64,000 nt of DNA from Leadbetterella lacunae (lineage in GTDB: Bacteria > Bacteroidota > Bacteroidia > Cytophagales > Spirosomataceae). Shown in pieces: positions 7,883 to 17,009 of this stretch. Made by a program: the position numbers and the translations under genes. The first letter of the stretch is position 1, and every line of letters starts with the position of its first letter. The DNA is taken from positions 4,960,001 to 5,024,000 of the forward strand of contig NZ_JBHRYQ010000001.1 in assembly GCF_042649125.1 (NCBI RefSeq). The letters run 5' to 3'. A model generated the notes under the pieces. The model was given only the letters and a program-made list of their open reading frames with translations. It had not been told where the DNA came from and made no database searches.

Positions 7883-10152
7883 AACTCTATTCTGTAGTTT
7901 ATCATTGGAATCATGCCGAGCTGGTTTTTAACCACCACTTTATCTAAAAATGCATCATAATATTGATACGCCGTATTTTTGTAGTTGGCCACATTTTGGA
8001 TATCTAGCGACCATGTCCGCGTAGTTTTGGTTTTTGATTTCTTGAAATATACCCTCAAATCCGGTCTGAAAAAGTCCGGATTTTTGTTTGTTAGAGGTTT
8101 TGAATAATCATAAACGGTAGTCTTTTGAGCTTTAGACTCCGCTAATTTGATTTCATAATTCCTGAAACCGCCTATCCAAGCTATTCGCGTATTAAGTCCG
8201 ATGATTTTCCCGCTAGTTTTTTCCCATTCTTTGCCCAAAGTAAGGTTTACGATATGGTTTCCGCTAAAGCGAGTTTCGTAAAACTTGTTGTCAAATGCCT
8301 TAAATTCTGATTTGTATAAAGTGGTATTAATCAAGGCAAATGTTCCTTTGCTCAAATATTTCTTATAGTTTAATTCTAAGCCATAGTTTCGGCCTTGTTT
8401 GCTGCTACTTTGAGTCAATGTTTGGTCGGTATAGCCAAGGCCATCAGTTCCGTTTAGAAGTGAAATGTATTGGTTTGAAAAGCCTATGCCGTTAAATAAA
8501 CTCTGGTAAAATACTTTCGCAGATAGTTCGCCTTGGGTTTTTAGGTTATAGTTGGCTCCTAAACCAAACTGATGAGACCTGATAGGTGTAATGGCGTAGT
8601 CAAAAATAAACCTTGAATTGAGCTGTTGGCTATGTAGGCCATAGCTTAAGTTTATCTGAGTTTTTTCAGATGTTTGGTAGGCAATTGCCGCACGTGGTTC
8701 TACATAAAATGATTTACTACCCGAGTAATAAGGAGCTTGAATTCCGATATTGTAACTTAGTTTTTTTGCAGCAGAACTAAATACTTTTACGTTTGGCTGC
8801 ACTATTACTTCGCTGTAGCTATAAAACCTCGTTTGGCTGTTTATGATGTTAAATTCGTTGTAATATTGAGATGCCGTTACGCCAACAGATATATTTTGGT
8901 TTTTAACTTTCCCTGTAAGGTTAGAGGCAAACGAAACAATGTTTCTGGCTTGGTAGTCGTAGTCGCTATTTACGGCTTGTGTTTTGCTGTAAATAGACCT
9001 GAGATTTTCAAGGCCTGAGTTAGCCAAAGTAGATTTCAAACTCCAATTATTGTTTATGTTTAAGGTGTGTTTTAATCCAATTACGCCCATTCTACTATGG
9101 AAATCTATATTGGTAAGGTCTTTTTGTGATTCCCAAAGGGTGGCATCTTCGTTTGGTTTAAAAACATTGTTTGAGTTGCCTCCCATTCCAAATATATTAA
9201 AAGTACCCAATTTTTTTGTAGGGAAGTTGAAATTAAAAGCGAGGTCTTGGAAGTTTATGCTTTCTCCGCCGAAGTCGATTCCCATTTTGCCCAATAAGCC
9301 AGTAAACGAATATCTATAGTTTATCAAATAACTGCTGCCTTTCTTTTTGTTTATTGGTCCTTCTGAGGCTATGTCAAGCCCGATTAATCCTGCTTGAACT
9401 ATGTGCTCATGTTTTTCATTATCACCTACTCTAAATCTCATGTCCATCACACCCGATAGGGCATTCCCATATCCGGCAGGAAATGTTCCCGTCAAAATAT
9501 TCATATTACCGAGCATTTGAGCCGAAAGTATATTAGTTCCACCACCAGTTTCTGTTGGTTTGTCCGAAAATGTTCCGGCATTACTCAAATGGTTCGGATT
9601 CACTATTTCTACGCCTTCTAGTCGCCACTGTATACCTTGCGGAGTGTTTCCTCTTATACTCATGCCGTTTGCTTGGTCATTGTTGTTGGCCACACCCGGC
9701 ATAGACATAGCCAATCGTGCGGGGTCAAAAAACGTAGCTGGGAATCTGAATATTTGTTCGGTTGTGATTGCATATACGTCGGTAAGTGCTCCCGATTCTA
9801 TTTTTGACGCAGCCGTAACTTGTAATTCTTTTAGGCTATTTAGCTTTCTATCTAACTGAATACTAATAGATAGACTTCGCGATGATTCCAGTAAAAGTTC
9901 TTTTACAATAGTAGAAACGTAGCCAACAGAGCTAATTTCTACTTCAAAACGCCCGATAGGAACATTTTCGAAAATGGCGACGCCTTGAGAGTCTGTAGTA
10001 GTAGAAAGATTATATTTTGGAATTTTAACGGTTGCAGACTCAATGGCCTGGTTAGTAGACTTTTCTAGAATTTCGATTCGAACTTTTTGAGTTTTTTGAG
10101 CAAATAATAAATTTGAAATGCACAATAGAACTCCGATTAAGGTGATTTTCAT
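7879..10152 (-). CDS. TonB-dependent receptor with carboxypeptidase-regulatory-like N-terminal domain
   Basis: 757 residues. Signal peptide (residues 1-18, cut after LLFA), then an Ig-like carboxypeptidase-regulatory domain (about 22-105, ending in 'LDRKLNSLKELQV'), a plug domain (about 115-230, with 'GMSIRGNTPQGIQWRLEGVEI') and a C-terminal barrel. It should import a TonB-energised ligand across the outer membrane. No SusD partner is adjacent, so a polysaccharide utilisation role is not indicated. The ligand is unknown. At 757 residues it is a mid-sized receptor. It stands alone between convergent and divergent neighbours. Confidence 0.88.
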   Translation of the reverse strand: MKITLIGVLLCISNLLFAQKTQKVRIEILEKSTNQAIESATVKIPKYNLSTTTDSQGVAIFENVPIGRFEVEISSVGYVSTIVKELLLESSRSLSISIQLDRKLNSLKELQVTAASKIESGALTDVYAITTEQIFRFPATFFDPARLAMSMPGVANNNDQANGMSIRGNTPQGIQWRLEGVEIVNPNHLSNAGTFSDKPTETGGGTNILSAQMLGNMNILTGTFPAGYGNALSGVMDMRFRVGDNEKHEHIVQAGLIGLDIASEGPINKKKGSSYLINYRYSFTGLLGKMGIDFGGESINFQDLAFNFNFPTKKLGTFNIFGMGGNSNNVFKPNEDATLWESQKDLTNIDFHSRMGVIGLKHTLNINNNWSLKSTLANSGLENLRSIYSKTQAVNSDYDYQARNIVSFASNLTGKVKNQNISVGVTASQYYNEFNIINSQTRFYSYSEVIVQPNVKVFSSAAKKLSYNIGIQAPYYSGSKSFYVEPRAAIAYQTSEKTQINLSYGLHSQQLNSRFIFDYAITPIRSHQFGLGANYNLKTQGELSAKVFYQSLFNGIGFSNQYISLLNGTDGLGYTDQTLTQSSSKQGRNYGLELNYKKYLSKGTFALINTTLYKSEFKAFDNKFYETRFSGNHIVNLTLGKEWEKTSGKIIGLNTRIAWIGGFRNYEIKLAESKAQKTTVYDYSKPLTNKNPDFFRPDLRVYFKKSKTKTTRTWSLDIQNVANYKNTAYQYYDAFLDKVVVKNQLGMIPMINYRIEF

Positions 10153-10239
10153 TTTTTTGATAAGGCTTTATTTTTTGTCAAATATACACGATTCCGAATG
10201 GATTTTTGAGTTTTAAATCTCATTTTCGTTCAATACCAT

Positions 10240-10247
10240 TATCTTTG
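10240..10247 (+). promoter_or_regulatory. Likely -7 box for the helicase-nuclease gene
   Basis: TATCTTTG fits TAnnTTTG and lies 33 bases upstream of the ATG at 10280. The -33 element is not clear. Confidence 0.45.
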
Positions 10248-10279
10248 GTTTTTAGGCAGTTTTTAAATTACAAAAAGGT

Positions 10280-13200
10280 ATGTCTCTTTTCAAAATATTT
10301 AGTTCTTCGGCAGGTTCAGGTAAAACTTTTACCCTAACCAAAGAATATTTAAAGTTGGTGCTGAGCCAAGAAGACCCGAAGTATTTCAGGAAGGTGCTTG
10401 CTATTACATTTACAAATGATGCCGCAGACGAGATGAAAAGCCGAATACTCAAGGCCTTAAAATCTTTTACTGAAGAGGGTGGAGAGATAAGTTTTCTCTT
10501 TCAGTTAATACTTAAAGAACTGAATGACCTTAACGCAGAAACGCTAAAAGCAAGGGCAAAAGCCATATTTTCAAATATTTTACATGATTATGGCGATTTT
10601 TCGGTTAAAACAATTGATAGCTTTATTAACCAAATAGCAAGTGCCTTTACATCAGATTTAAATCTGCCTTACAACTACGAAATTCAGCTCGACTCAGAGG
10701 AAATATTAAAAGAATCGGTAGACCTTTTATTAGAAAAGATCGGCACGCCTGGTTTTGAACAAATATCAGAACTCGTCTCAGATTTTATTTTTACAAAATT
10801 AGAGGATAATAAAAGTTGGAGTTTGGTAAGCCAAGAGCTAAGTGATTTTTCGAAATCGATGCTTGACGACGAAAAGTTGTATTATTTAGAAAAAAATAAA
10901 GATTTAACCGTTTCTGATTTTAGAACTATCAAAAAGCAAATCAGGGCTTTTAATACCAAAGTATTAAAACAAATAACTGAACTGGCAGACACGGCATTTG
11001 AACTTATAAAATCGGTTGGTTTAAGTGTAGAATCCTTTACGAGAGGCAAAACCGGACCAATGGGTTTTTACCTAAAAATGGCTGAGAAACCCGAGGTGCT
11101 TTTTTTTGATGACTACGATAAAGTGTATAACAAGAATATCCAAAAAGCAATAGAAGAGGATGTTTGGCTAACTAAAACCGCAGGATCAGAAACCGTAAAT
11201 GCTGTAGACCAAATAAAAGGCCGCTTAAGAGATATAGCCAATCAAATACTTGAATATAATACGTATAAAGAAAAGATATTGGTCTTGAGCGAAATAGAGC
11301 GAAATGTGCTTAAAATACCACTTTTGGAATATATAAAAACCGAAATGGAAACGCTTATGGTTTTCAGAAATGAGGTTTTTCTTGCACATTTTAATAGGTT
11401 GATATTAAATGTGGTGGTTAATGAGCCGGTGCCGTTTGTGTTTGAGCGAATAGGGGAGCGGTATAACCATTTGCTGATAGACGAGTTTCAAGACACATCT
11501 AATTCTCAGTTTTATAATTTATTGCCTTTGCTTGATAACGCCCTTGGAGACGCTAACTTTAACATGATAGTGGGCGACCCCAAACAGTCTATTTATATGT
11601 GGCGTGGGGGTAATATTCAGTTGATGATAGATTTGATTCAAAAGAATGTAAAAAGCCTGAAATTAAACAAGGAGACCTCGGAGATTCAACATAGTCAGAT
11701 TGACCATGTCAGTAGTTTTACTCAAAAGGAAAACCTAAATACTAACTATAGAAGTTCTAAAGAAATCATTAATTTCAATAACCAAATATTTATCTTTTTG
11801 AGGGAAAAATACCAAAGCGAATATCCGCATATTTTTGAGGTTTTTGAAGATGTGGAGCAGCTTTGGCCTGACACCGTAAAGGTTGGCGGGCATGTTTCTA
11901 TAGATTTTATAGCGTATGACAGAGAAGGCGAAGTGGTGCTAGATACGCTGATTTCTCATGTCAAAGACTCGCTTACATTGGGCTATGACCTTTCGGATAT
12001 TGCTATTTTATGTAGAAAAAAAAGTGAGGCCGTTAAAGTTGCCGATTTTCTCAAAAACAACGGTTATCAAATTTCTTCTGCGGATTCACTAAAGCTTTCT
12101 TCATCGGTTTCTCTTGAGTTTTTAAGTGCTCTTTTGAGTCTACATCACCAGCCATCTGACCCATTTTATAGGTTTTTAGTTTTGGAGTGTTTTTATAAAA
12201 TCAAAAATATTGACCTCGAAGCTGCATCGGAAATTACCCGGTTAAAAGACCTCAATTACGCTTTATTCTTAAAGTATTTCGCAGATTTTGGTTTTAATGT
12301 AGATTTATCTGATTCCAATAATTTTTACGCTTTGTGCGAAAGCTTCGTAGATGGCTTCAAGCTTTTAGAAAACAAAGCCGAGGTGCCTTACATTTACTGT
12401 TTTCTAGATATTTGCTTAGATTTTTATCAAAACAAAAGTCAGGCACTGATAGATTTCCTTGAAAAATGGAGCAAAATAAAAGGCAAAACCAGTATTCAGT
12501 CTAAAAGCCAATCGGCTATCACGGTTACTACTTTACATAAGTCAAAAGGCCTCGAGTATCCGGTTGTTATCATGCCATTTACTAACTGGGACTTTACGCC
12601 AAGAGCAGACTCTGAAGTATGGATGGACGTGGAAAACTACGATTGGGAAGAGTTGATTTCGGATGGAAAAAAACTAAATGCAGCTCCGTTTAGACTAAAA
12701 AAAGCTTTCGAAGAGACTAGCCTTGGGCCAGAAGTTAAAAGGCAAAATGAAATGCTTTTTATAGAAAGCCTAAATATGATGTACGTGGCATTTACGCGGG
12801 CGGTGGACCGTCTGTATATATACTGCCCAGACAGTCATTTTAACAAACCGAAAGGCGTGGCAAATTGGATAGGCGAATACGCCTTATCTAAAGGTGTAAG
12901 TGCCGATTCGGGTTCTACTTTTATGGTTTCCGAAGGGAGTATCATTCCTAAGAGAAAAGAATTAAAAGCCCCGGAAGAGACGATTTTGATTCCTAAAGTA
13001 TACGAATTTGCTAAAAAAGACAGAGAGCTTTTAAAACTAAAGGCTGAGGTTGAGTTTCAAAATAAATATACCAAAAGAGGGAATTTGATTCACAGTGTAT
13101 TTGAAAATTTAAAATCAGCGAGCAACCTGCATGAGGTTTTGTATTTGGTGGCTTTACATAACAATATTTCTGTGGAGGAAACCGAGGTTTTGAAAAAACA

Positions 13201-13489
13201 GATATTGGAAGTTTTAAATCATCCCGAACTAAAAAAATATTACACAGAAGGCCTTGACGTACTCACTGAGATAGATATTTTAGGAAATACCTCCGAACTA
13301 AAACGACCAGACAGAGTAGTTTTTATGGAAAATGAGGTGGTAATTATCGATTATAAAACAGGTGAAAAAAGTATAACACATAAGTCTCAAATAAAAAATT
13401 ACGCATACTTGTTTCATCAAATGGGATACAAAAACCTTAAAAATATTTTAGTGTATTTTGACCCGATAGCTATCGAAATAGTTAGTTAA
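10280..13489 (+). CDS. RecB/AddA-like UvrD-family helicase fused to a PD-(D/E)XK nuclease
   Basis: 1069 residues. Helicase motif I SSAGSGKT is at residues 9-16, motif Ia 'ITFTNDAADEMKSRI' follows, motif II DEFQDTS lies near 400, motif III 'VGDPKQSIYMWRGG' near 430, motif IV 'NYRSSKEI' near 490, motif V 'LHKSKGLEYP' near 751. The last about 170 residues hold a RecB-type nuclease: 'GNLIHSVFE' near 935, an Asp in 'RPDRVVF' near 1008 and 'IDYKTG' near 1023. It likely processes double-strand ends for recombination repair. The usual AddB partner is not next to it. Candidate -7 box at 10240. Confidence 0.9.
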   Translation: MSLFKIFSSSAGSGKTFTLTKEYLKLVLSQEDPKYFRKVLAITFTNDAADEMKSRILKALKSFTEEGGEISFLFQLILKELNDLNAETLKARAKAIFSNILHDYGDFSVKTIDSFINQIASAFTSDLNLPYNYEIQLDSEEILKESVDLLLEKIGTPGFEQISELVSDFIFTKLEDNKSWSLVSQELSDFSKSMLDDEKLYYLEKNKDLTVSDFRTIKKQIRAFNTKVLKQITELADTAFELIKSVGLSVESFTRGKTGPMGFYLKMAEKPEVLFFDDYDKVYNKNIQKAIEEDVWLTKTAGSETVNAVDQIKGRLRDIANQILEYNTYKEKILVLSEIERNVLKIPLLEYIKTEMETLMVFRNEVFLAHFNRLILNVVVNEPVPFVFERIGERYNHLLIDEFQDTSNSQFYNLLPLLDNALGDANFNMIVGDPKQSIYMWRGGNIQLMIDLIQKNVKSLKLNKETSEIQHSQIDHVSSFTQKENLNTNYRSSKEIINFNNQIFIFLREKYQSEYPHIFEVFEDVEQLWPDTVKVGGHVSIDFIAYDREGEVVLDTLISHVKDSLTLGYDLSDIAILCRKKSEAVKVADFLKNNGYQISSADSLKLSSSVSLEFLSALLSLHHQPSDPFYRFLVLECFYKIKNIDLEAASEITRLKDLNYALFLKYFADFGFNVDLSDSNNFYALCESFVDGFKLLENKAEVPYIYCFLDICLDFYQNKSQALIDFLEKWSKIKGKTSIQSKSQSAITVTTLHKSKGLEYPVVIMPFTNWDFTPRADSEVWMDVENYDWEELISDGKKLNAAPFRLKKAFEETSLGPEVKRQNEMLFIESLNMMYVAFTRAVDRLYIYCPDSHFNKPKGVANWIGEYALSKGVSADSGSTFMVSEGSIIPKRKELKAPEETILIPKVYEFAKKDRELLKLKAEVEFQNKYTKRGNLIHSVFENLKSASNLHEVLYLVALHNNISVEETEVLKKQILEVLNHPELKKYYTEGLDVLTEIDILGNTSELKRPDRVVFMENEVVIIDYKTGEKSITHKSQIKNYAYLFHQMGYKNLKNILVYFDPIAIEIVS

Positions 13490-13590
13490 TTGAAGTTTTC
13501 TTGAAATATTTAAGTCTTAGGTCTCATTTAATTAGAAACTAAAGTTCAAATCTTTGTAAATTGCGTTCGCAAACATAAATTTTTTAAAAA

Positions 13591-15183
13591 GTGTCTTTTA
13601 CTGAAGAACTCAAACGCAGAAGAACATTCGCGATTATTTCACACCCCGATGCGGGTAAAACTACCCTGACAGAGAAATTACTACTATTTGGTGGTGCTAT
13701 TCAAACTGCCGGAGCGGTGAAGTCAAATAAAATCAAAAAAACAGCCACTTCAGATTTCATGGAAATAGAAAAGCAGAGAGGTATCTCTGTGGCTACTTCC
13801 GTTATGACGTTTGACTACGGCGGCAAAAAAATAAATATCCTAGATACTCCAGGTCACAAAGATTTTGCTGAAGATACTTACCGTACGCTTACGGCTGTCG
13901 ATAGCGTAATATTAGTGATTGACTGTGTAAAAGGGGTGGAGGAGCAAACACAAAGACTAATGGAGGTGTGTAGGATGAGAGACACACCCGTGATAGTTTT
14001 TGTAAATAAAATGGATAGAGAGGGGAAAGATCCATTTGATTTGTTGGACGAACTTGAGCAAACCCTCAATATTAAAGTCAGACCTATAACATGGCCAGTA
14101 AATATGGGTTCTAGTTTTAAGGGAGTTTATCACATGCTGGAGCATCAAATGAATTTTTTCAAAATAAACAAAACTAAACTTGAGGGCGACGTTAAGAAAA
14201 TTCTTCTGGATTCGCCTGAGTTAGATAAAAGTGTTGGGGACAAAGATGCTGCTCAACTTCGTGAAGATGTAGAAATGATAGACGCTATTTACGAAGAATT
14301 TGATGAAAATAGATATAAAACCGGCGAAGTGGCTCCCGTATTTTTTGGAAGTGCTGTTAATAGTTTTGGTATCAAAGAATTGTTAGATACTTTTTGTGAT
14401 ATTAGTCCAGAGCCAATCGCACGAACCACAGATGTAAGAGAGGTGCTTCCAACTGAGGCAAAATTTAGTGGTTTTGTATTTAAAATACACGCGAATATTG
14501 ACCCAAGACATAGAGATAGAATCGCCTTTTTAAGGATTTGTTCGGGTACTTTTGAGAGAGGAAAGTTTTATAAACACGTAAGGCTTGGAAAAGATATGCG
14601 TTTTTCTAACCCATATATGTTTATGGCGGATTCTAAAAACGTAGTAGATGAAGGCTACCCAGGAGATGTGGTTGGGTTGTATGATACCGGTAACTTTAAG
14701 ATTGGAGACACACTCACCGAAGGTGAAAAGCTAAACTATATCGGAATACCTAGCTTCTCTCCTGAATTGTTTAGAGAGGTCATTAATACCGATCCGCTTA
14801 AAAGCAAGCAACTCGAAAAAGGTGTTTCTCAACTTGCCGAAGAAGGCGTTGCTCAGTTATTTACGATGCAGCCTGGTAATCGTAAGATCATCGGAACAGT
14901 TGGAGAGCTTCAGTTTGAGGTTATTCAGCATCGTTTGCTCAATGAATATGGTGCCAGTTGTAGGTTTGAAAGTAAGCCGTATTCAAAGGCTTGTTGGATC
15001 ACAGCGGCCGATCCGGAGAAGCTCAATGACTTCATCAGGTTAAAGTCAAACTATATTGCATATGACAAAGACGAGAACCCCGTGTTCTTGGCTGAAACAG
15101 ATTGGATATTAAGAATGAACAAAGAAAACAATCCTGATGTTATATTTCATACTTCATCTGACTTCAAAGTAGCGGGGGTATAA
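13591..15183 (+). CDS. prfC: Peptide chain release factor 3
   Basis: GTPase that recycles RF1/RF2 from the ribosome. 530 residues, normal for RF3. The G1 motif SHPDAGKTTL is at residues 17-26, 'SDFMEIEKQRGIS' gives the switch I region, 'DTPGHKDF' (G3) is near 86-93, and 'NKMDRE' (G4) near 139-144. Long EF-Tu-like and C-terminal domains follow. The start codon is GTG: no ATG fits near the conserved N-terminus 'FTEELKRRRTFAIISHPD'. It stands as a single gene; RF3 has a patchy distribution, but nothing here suggests recent transfer. Confidence 0.95.
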   Translation: MSFTEELKRRRTFAIISHPDAGKTTLTEKLLLFGGAIQTAGAVKSNKIKKTATSDFMEIEKQRGISVATSVMTFDYGGKKINILDTPGHKDFAEDTYRTLTAVDSVILVIDCVKGVEEQTQRLMEVCRMRDTPVIVFVNKMDREGKDPFDLLDELEQTLNIKVRPITWPVNMGSSFKGVYHMLEHQMNFFKINKTKLEGDVKKILLDSPELDKSVGDKDAAQLREDVEMIDAIYEEFDENRYKTGEVAPVFFGSAVNSFGIKELLDTFCDISPEPIARTTDVREVLPTEAKFSGFVFKIHANIDPRHRDRIAFLRICSGTFERGKFYKHVRLGKDMRFSNPYMFMADSKNVVDEGYPGDVVGLYDTGNFKIGDTLTEGEKLNYIGIPSFSPELFREVINTDPLKSKQLEKGVSQLAEEGVAQLFTMQPGNRKIIGTVGELQFEVIQHRLLNEYGASCRFESKPYSKACWITAADPEKLNDFIRLKSNYIAYDKDENPVFLAETDWILRMNKENNPDVIFHTSSDFKVAGV

Positions 15184-15232
15184 TTTTTTTTTTAATCTGA
15201 CGGGTATCATATTCTTATATGAATTCGTTTAA

Positions 15233-15240
15233 TATTTTTG
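15233..15240 (+). promoter_or_regulatory. Likely -7 box for the desaturase gene
   Basis: TATTTTTG fits TAnnTTTG, 23 bases upstream of the ATG at 15264. Confidence 0.4.
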
Positions 15241-15263
15241 CCAAAATTTAAATTTAATTGTTG

Positions 15264-16010
15264 ATGGCTATTTTAATTTTCTTTGTAGCACACTGGTATT
15301 TATCCCTATTTGCTCAAACATTCTTTTTACACAGGTATTCAGCTCACAAAATGTTTACAATGGGGCCTATTACCGAAAAAGTTTTCTATTGGTTAACCTT
15401 TATTTTTCAAGGTTCGTCTTTTTTAAGTCCGTATGCTTATGGTGTTATGCATCGTTTACACCATGCTCATGCTGATACCGCCGAAGATCCGCACTCACCA
15501 AGTTTCTCAAAAAATCTATTTGATATGATGTGGAAAACCAAAAACTATTATCAAGAAATAGTTAACAAGGTTGACCATATTGAAGCGAAGTTTAAGAAAA
15601 ATGTACCTAACTGGGCATTTATGGAAAAACTAGGCGACTCATGGGTTTCGCGTTTAGGCTGGGGTGTGGCTTACATTATGTTTTATTACTATTTTGCTGA
15701 AAGCTATTGGGTCTTTTTATTATTACCGATTCACTTCCTTATGGGGCCAGTGCACGGCGTAATTATTAATTGGTTTGCACATAAATATGGTTACAGAAAC
15801 TACGATGTAGACGATACGGCTAAAAACTTATTGCCGATTGATTTTCTTATGATGGGAGAGTCTTATCACAATAATCACCACAAATTTGGGGGGAGAGCCA
15901 ATTTTGGTATCAAATGGCACGAGTTTGATCCAACTTATCCGGTTATTAAGTTATTGTCGTTTTTGAAAATTATTAAGTTAAAACCAAACAATGATCTTAA
16001 TTACATGTAA
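15264..16010 (+). CDS. Acyl-CoA/acyl-lipid desaturase (delta-9 type membrane di-iron family)
   Basis: 248 residues from the ATG at 15264; two TTG codons just upstream could extend it by two residues but ATG is preferred. Three histidine boxes that bind the di-iron centre are visible: HRYSAH (residues 23-28), HRLHH (about 62-66) and HNNHH (about 201-205). Hydrophobic stretches around residues 2-22, 40-60, 130-150 and 155-175 fit a four-helix membrane desaturase. It should introduce a double bond into fatty acyl chains and so tune membrane fluidity. Positional specificity is not readable. Confidence 0.9.
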   Translation: MAILIFFVAHWYLSLFAQTFFLHRYSAHKMFTMGPITEKVFYWLTFIFQGSSFLSPYAYGVMHRLHHAHADTAEDPHSPSFSKNLFDMMWKTKNYYQEIVNKVDHIEAKFKKNVPNWAFMEKLGDSWVSRLGWGVAYIMFYYYFAESYWVFLLLPIHFLMGPVHGVIINWFAHKYGYRNYDVDDTAKNLLPIDFLMMGESYHNNHHKFGGRANFGIKWHEFDPTYPVIKLLSFLKIIKLKPNNDLNYM

Positions 16011-16045
16011 ATATCAAATTAAGCAATTCATTGTTTTTTAATATT

Positions 16046-16073
16046 AAAAGCCACTGCAAAGTGGCTTTTTTCG
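16046..16073 (+). terminator. Rho-independent terminator after the desaturase gene
   Basis: AAAGCCACT, a GCAA loop and AGTGGCTTTTTT form a tight hairpin with a T-tail 36 bases after the stop codon. Confidence 0.9.
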
Positions 16074-16219
16074 TTTTATTTCTTCCCAAAATAATCAGAA
16101 AGGTATTTTTCTTGGGATTTGAAAGATATTACTCGCTTTTACAATTTGATATACCTGAAGATAATGTTAGATTTACGAGTTGAAGAACAAGTAGCTTTCA
16201 TAATAATATTATAAATCAG

Positions 16220-16999
16220 ATGGCTCTAAAGCATCTTATGCTCAAATATTGGAAGTCTTTTTATGTATCGCTGTTGATCTGGCAGTTGGTTTTTATACCC
16301 ATTTATGTAAGTGATGGTCAAAGCACTAGTTTTAAAGGTAGTGTTGATTTTCAGTCGCCTTTAGAAAACTACATTGGAGGAATAGATATTTCAAAACATA
16401 ACGGAGCCGTAGATTGGGAGGAGCTGGAAGCACACAGAAAAACCGAAAATTACCCGCATTTTGTATTCATAAAAGCCACCGAAGGAAGTGATTTTAAAGA
16501 TGTATTATTTGAAGAAAACTGGGAACAGGCTAGAGAACATAACTTTGTGCGAGGGGCATATCATTTTTTCTCATTAATTTCCGACCCAAGAAAACAAGCC
16601 CAATATTATTTGAAAACCGTAGATTTTCGGAAGCAAGATTTTTTGCCGATTCTTGATTTTGAGACCACGAGCGGTTCGCACAAAAGCTCACAAAGAATTG
16701 CCGCTGATGTGAAAATTTGGTTAGACACCGTAGAGGAAAATCTTGGAGTAAAACCCATTATATATACCAATACACCTATGTATAAGCGTATCGTGAAGAA
16801 ATATTTTCCTGATTATCCACTTTGGATATCTGATTACGATTCGCCTAATATTAAAGATTTTGACTCAAAAGAATTATTGATTTGGCAGTATAGTCAATCA
16901 GGTAGCGTAAAAGGAATAAAAGGAGCAGTAGATTTAAATGTATTTATTGGCACTCCACATAAATTTCAAAAGTATCATTTAAAAGAAAATAATAATTAA
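16220..16999 (+). CDS. GH25-family muramidase (lysozyme-like), membrane-anchored or secreted
   Basis: 259 residues. An N-terminal hydrophobic segment (about residues 12-30) acts as a signal or anchor. The GH25 barrel follows: 'GGIDISKHNG' (catalytic-pocket Asp 56), 'FVFIKATEGSDF', 'RGAYHFF', 'LPILDFETT' with the general acid Glu near residue 148, 'PLWISDYDSP' and 'LLIWQYSQSG'. It should cleave the N-acetylmuramyl-beta-1,4-GlcNAc bond of peptidoglycan, for wall turnover or against other bacteria. The start at 16220 is uncertain; an ATG at 16238 also precedes the hydrophobic part. It lies 10 bases upstream of pgi, so the two may be co-transcribed. Confidence 0.88.
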   Translation: MALKHLMLKYWKSFYVSLLIWQLVFIPIYVSDGQSTSFKGSVDFQSPLENYIGGIDISKHNGAVDWEELEAHRKTENYPHFVFIKATEGSDFKDVLFEENWEQAREHNFVRGAYHFFSLISDPRKQAQYYLKTVDFRKQDFLPILDFETTSGSHKSSQRIAADVKIWLDTVEENLGVKPIIYTNTPMYKRIVKKYFPDYPLWISDYDSPNIKDFDSKELLIWQYSQSGSVKGIKGAVDLNVFIGTPHKFQKYHLKENNN

Positions 17000-17009
17000 A
17001 ATAAACAGT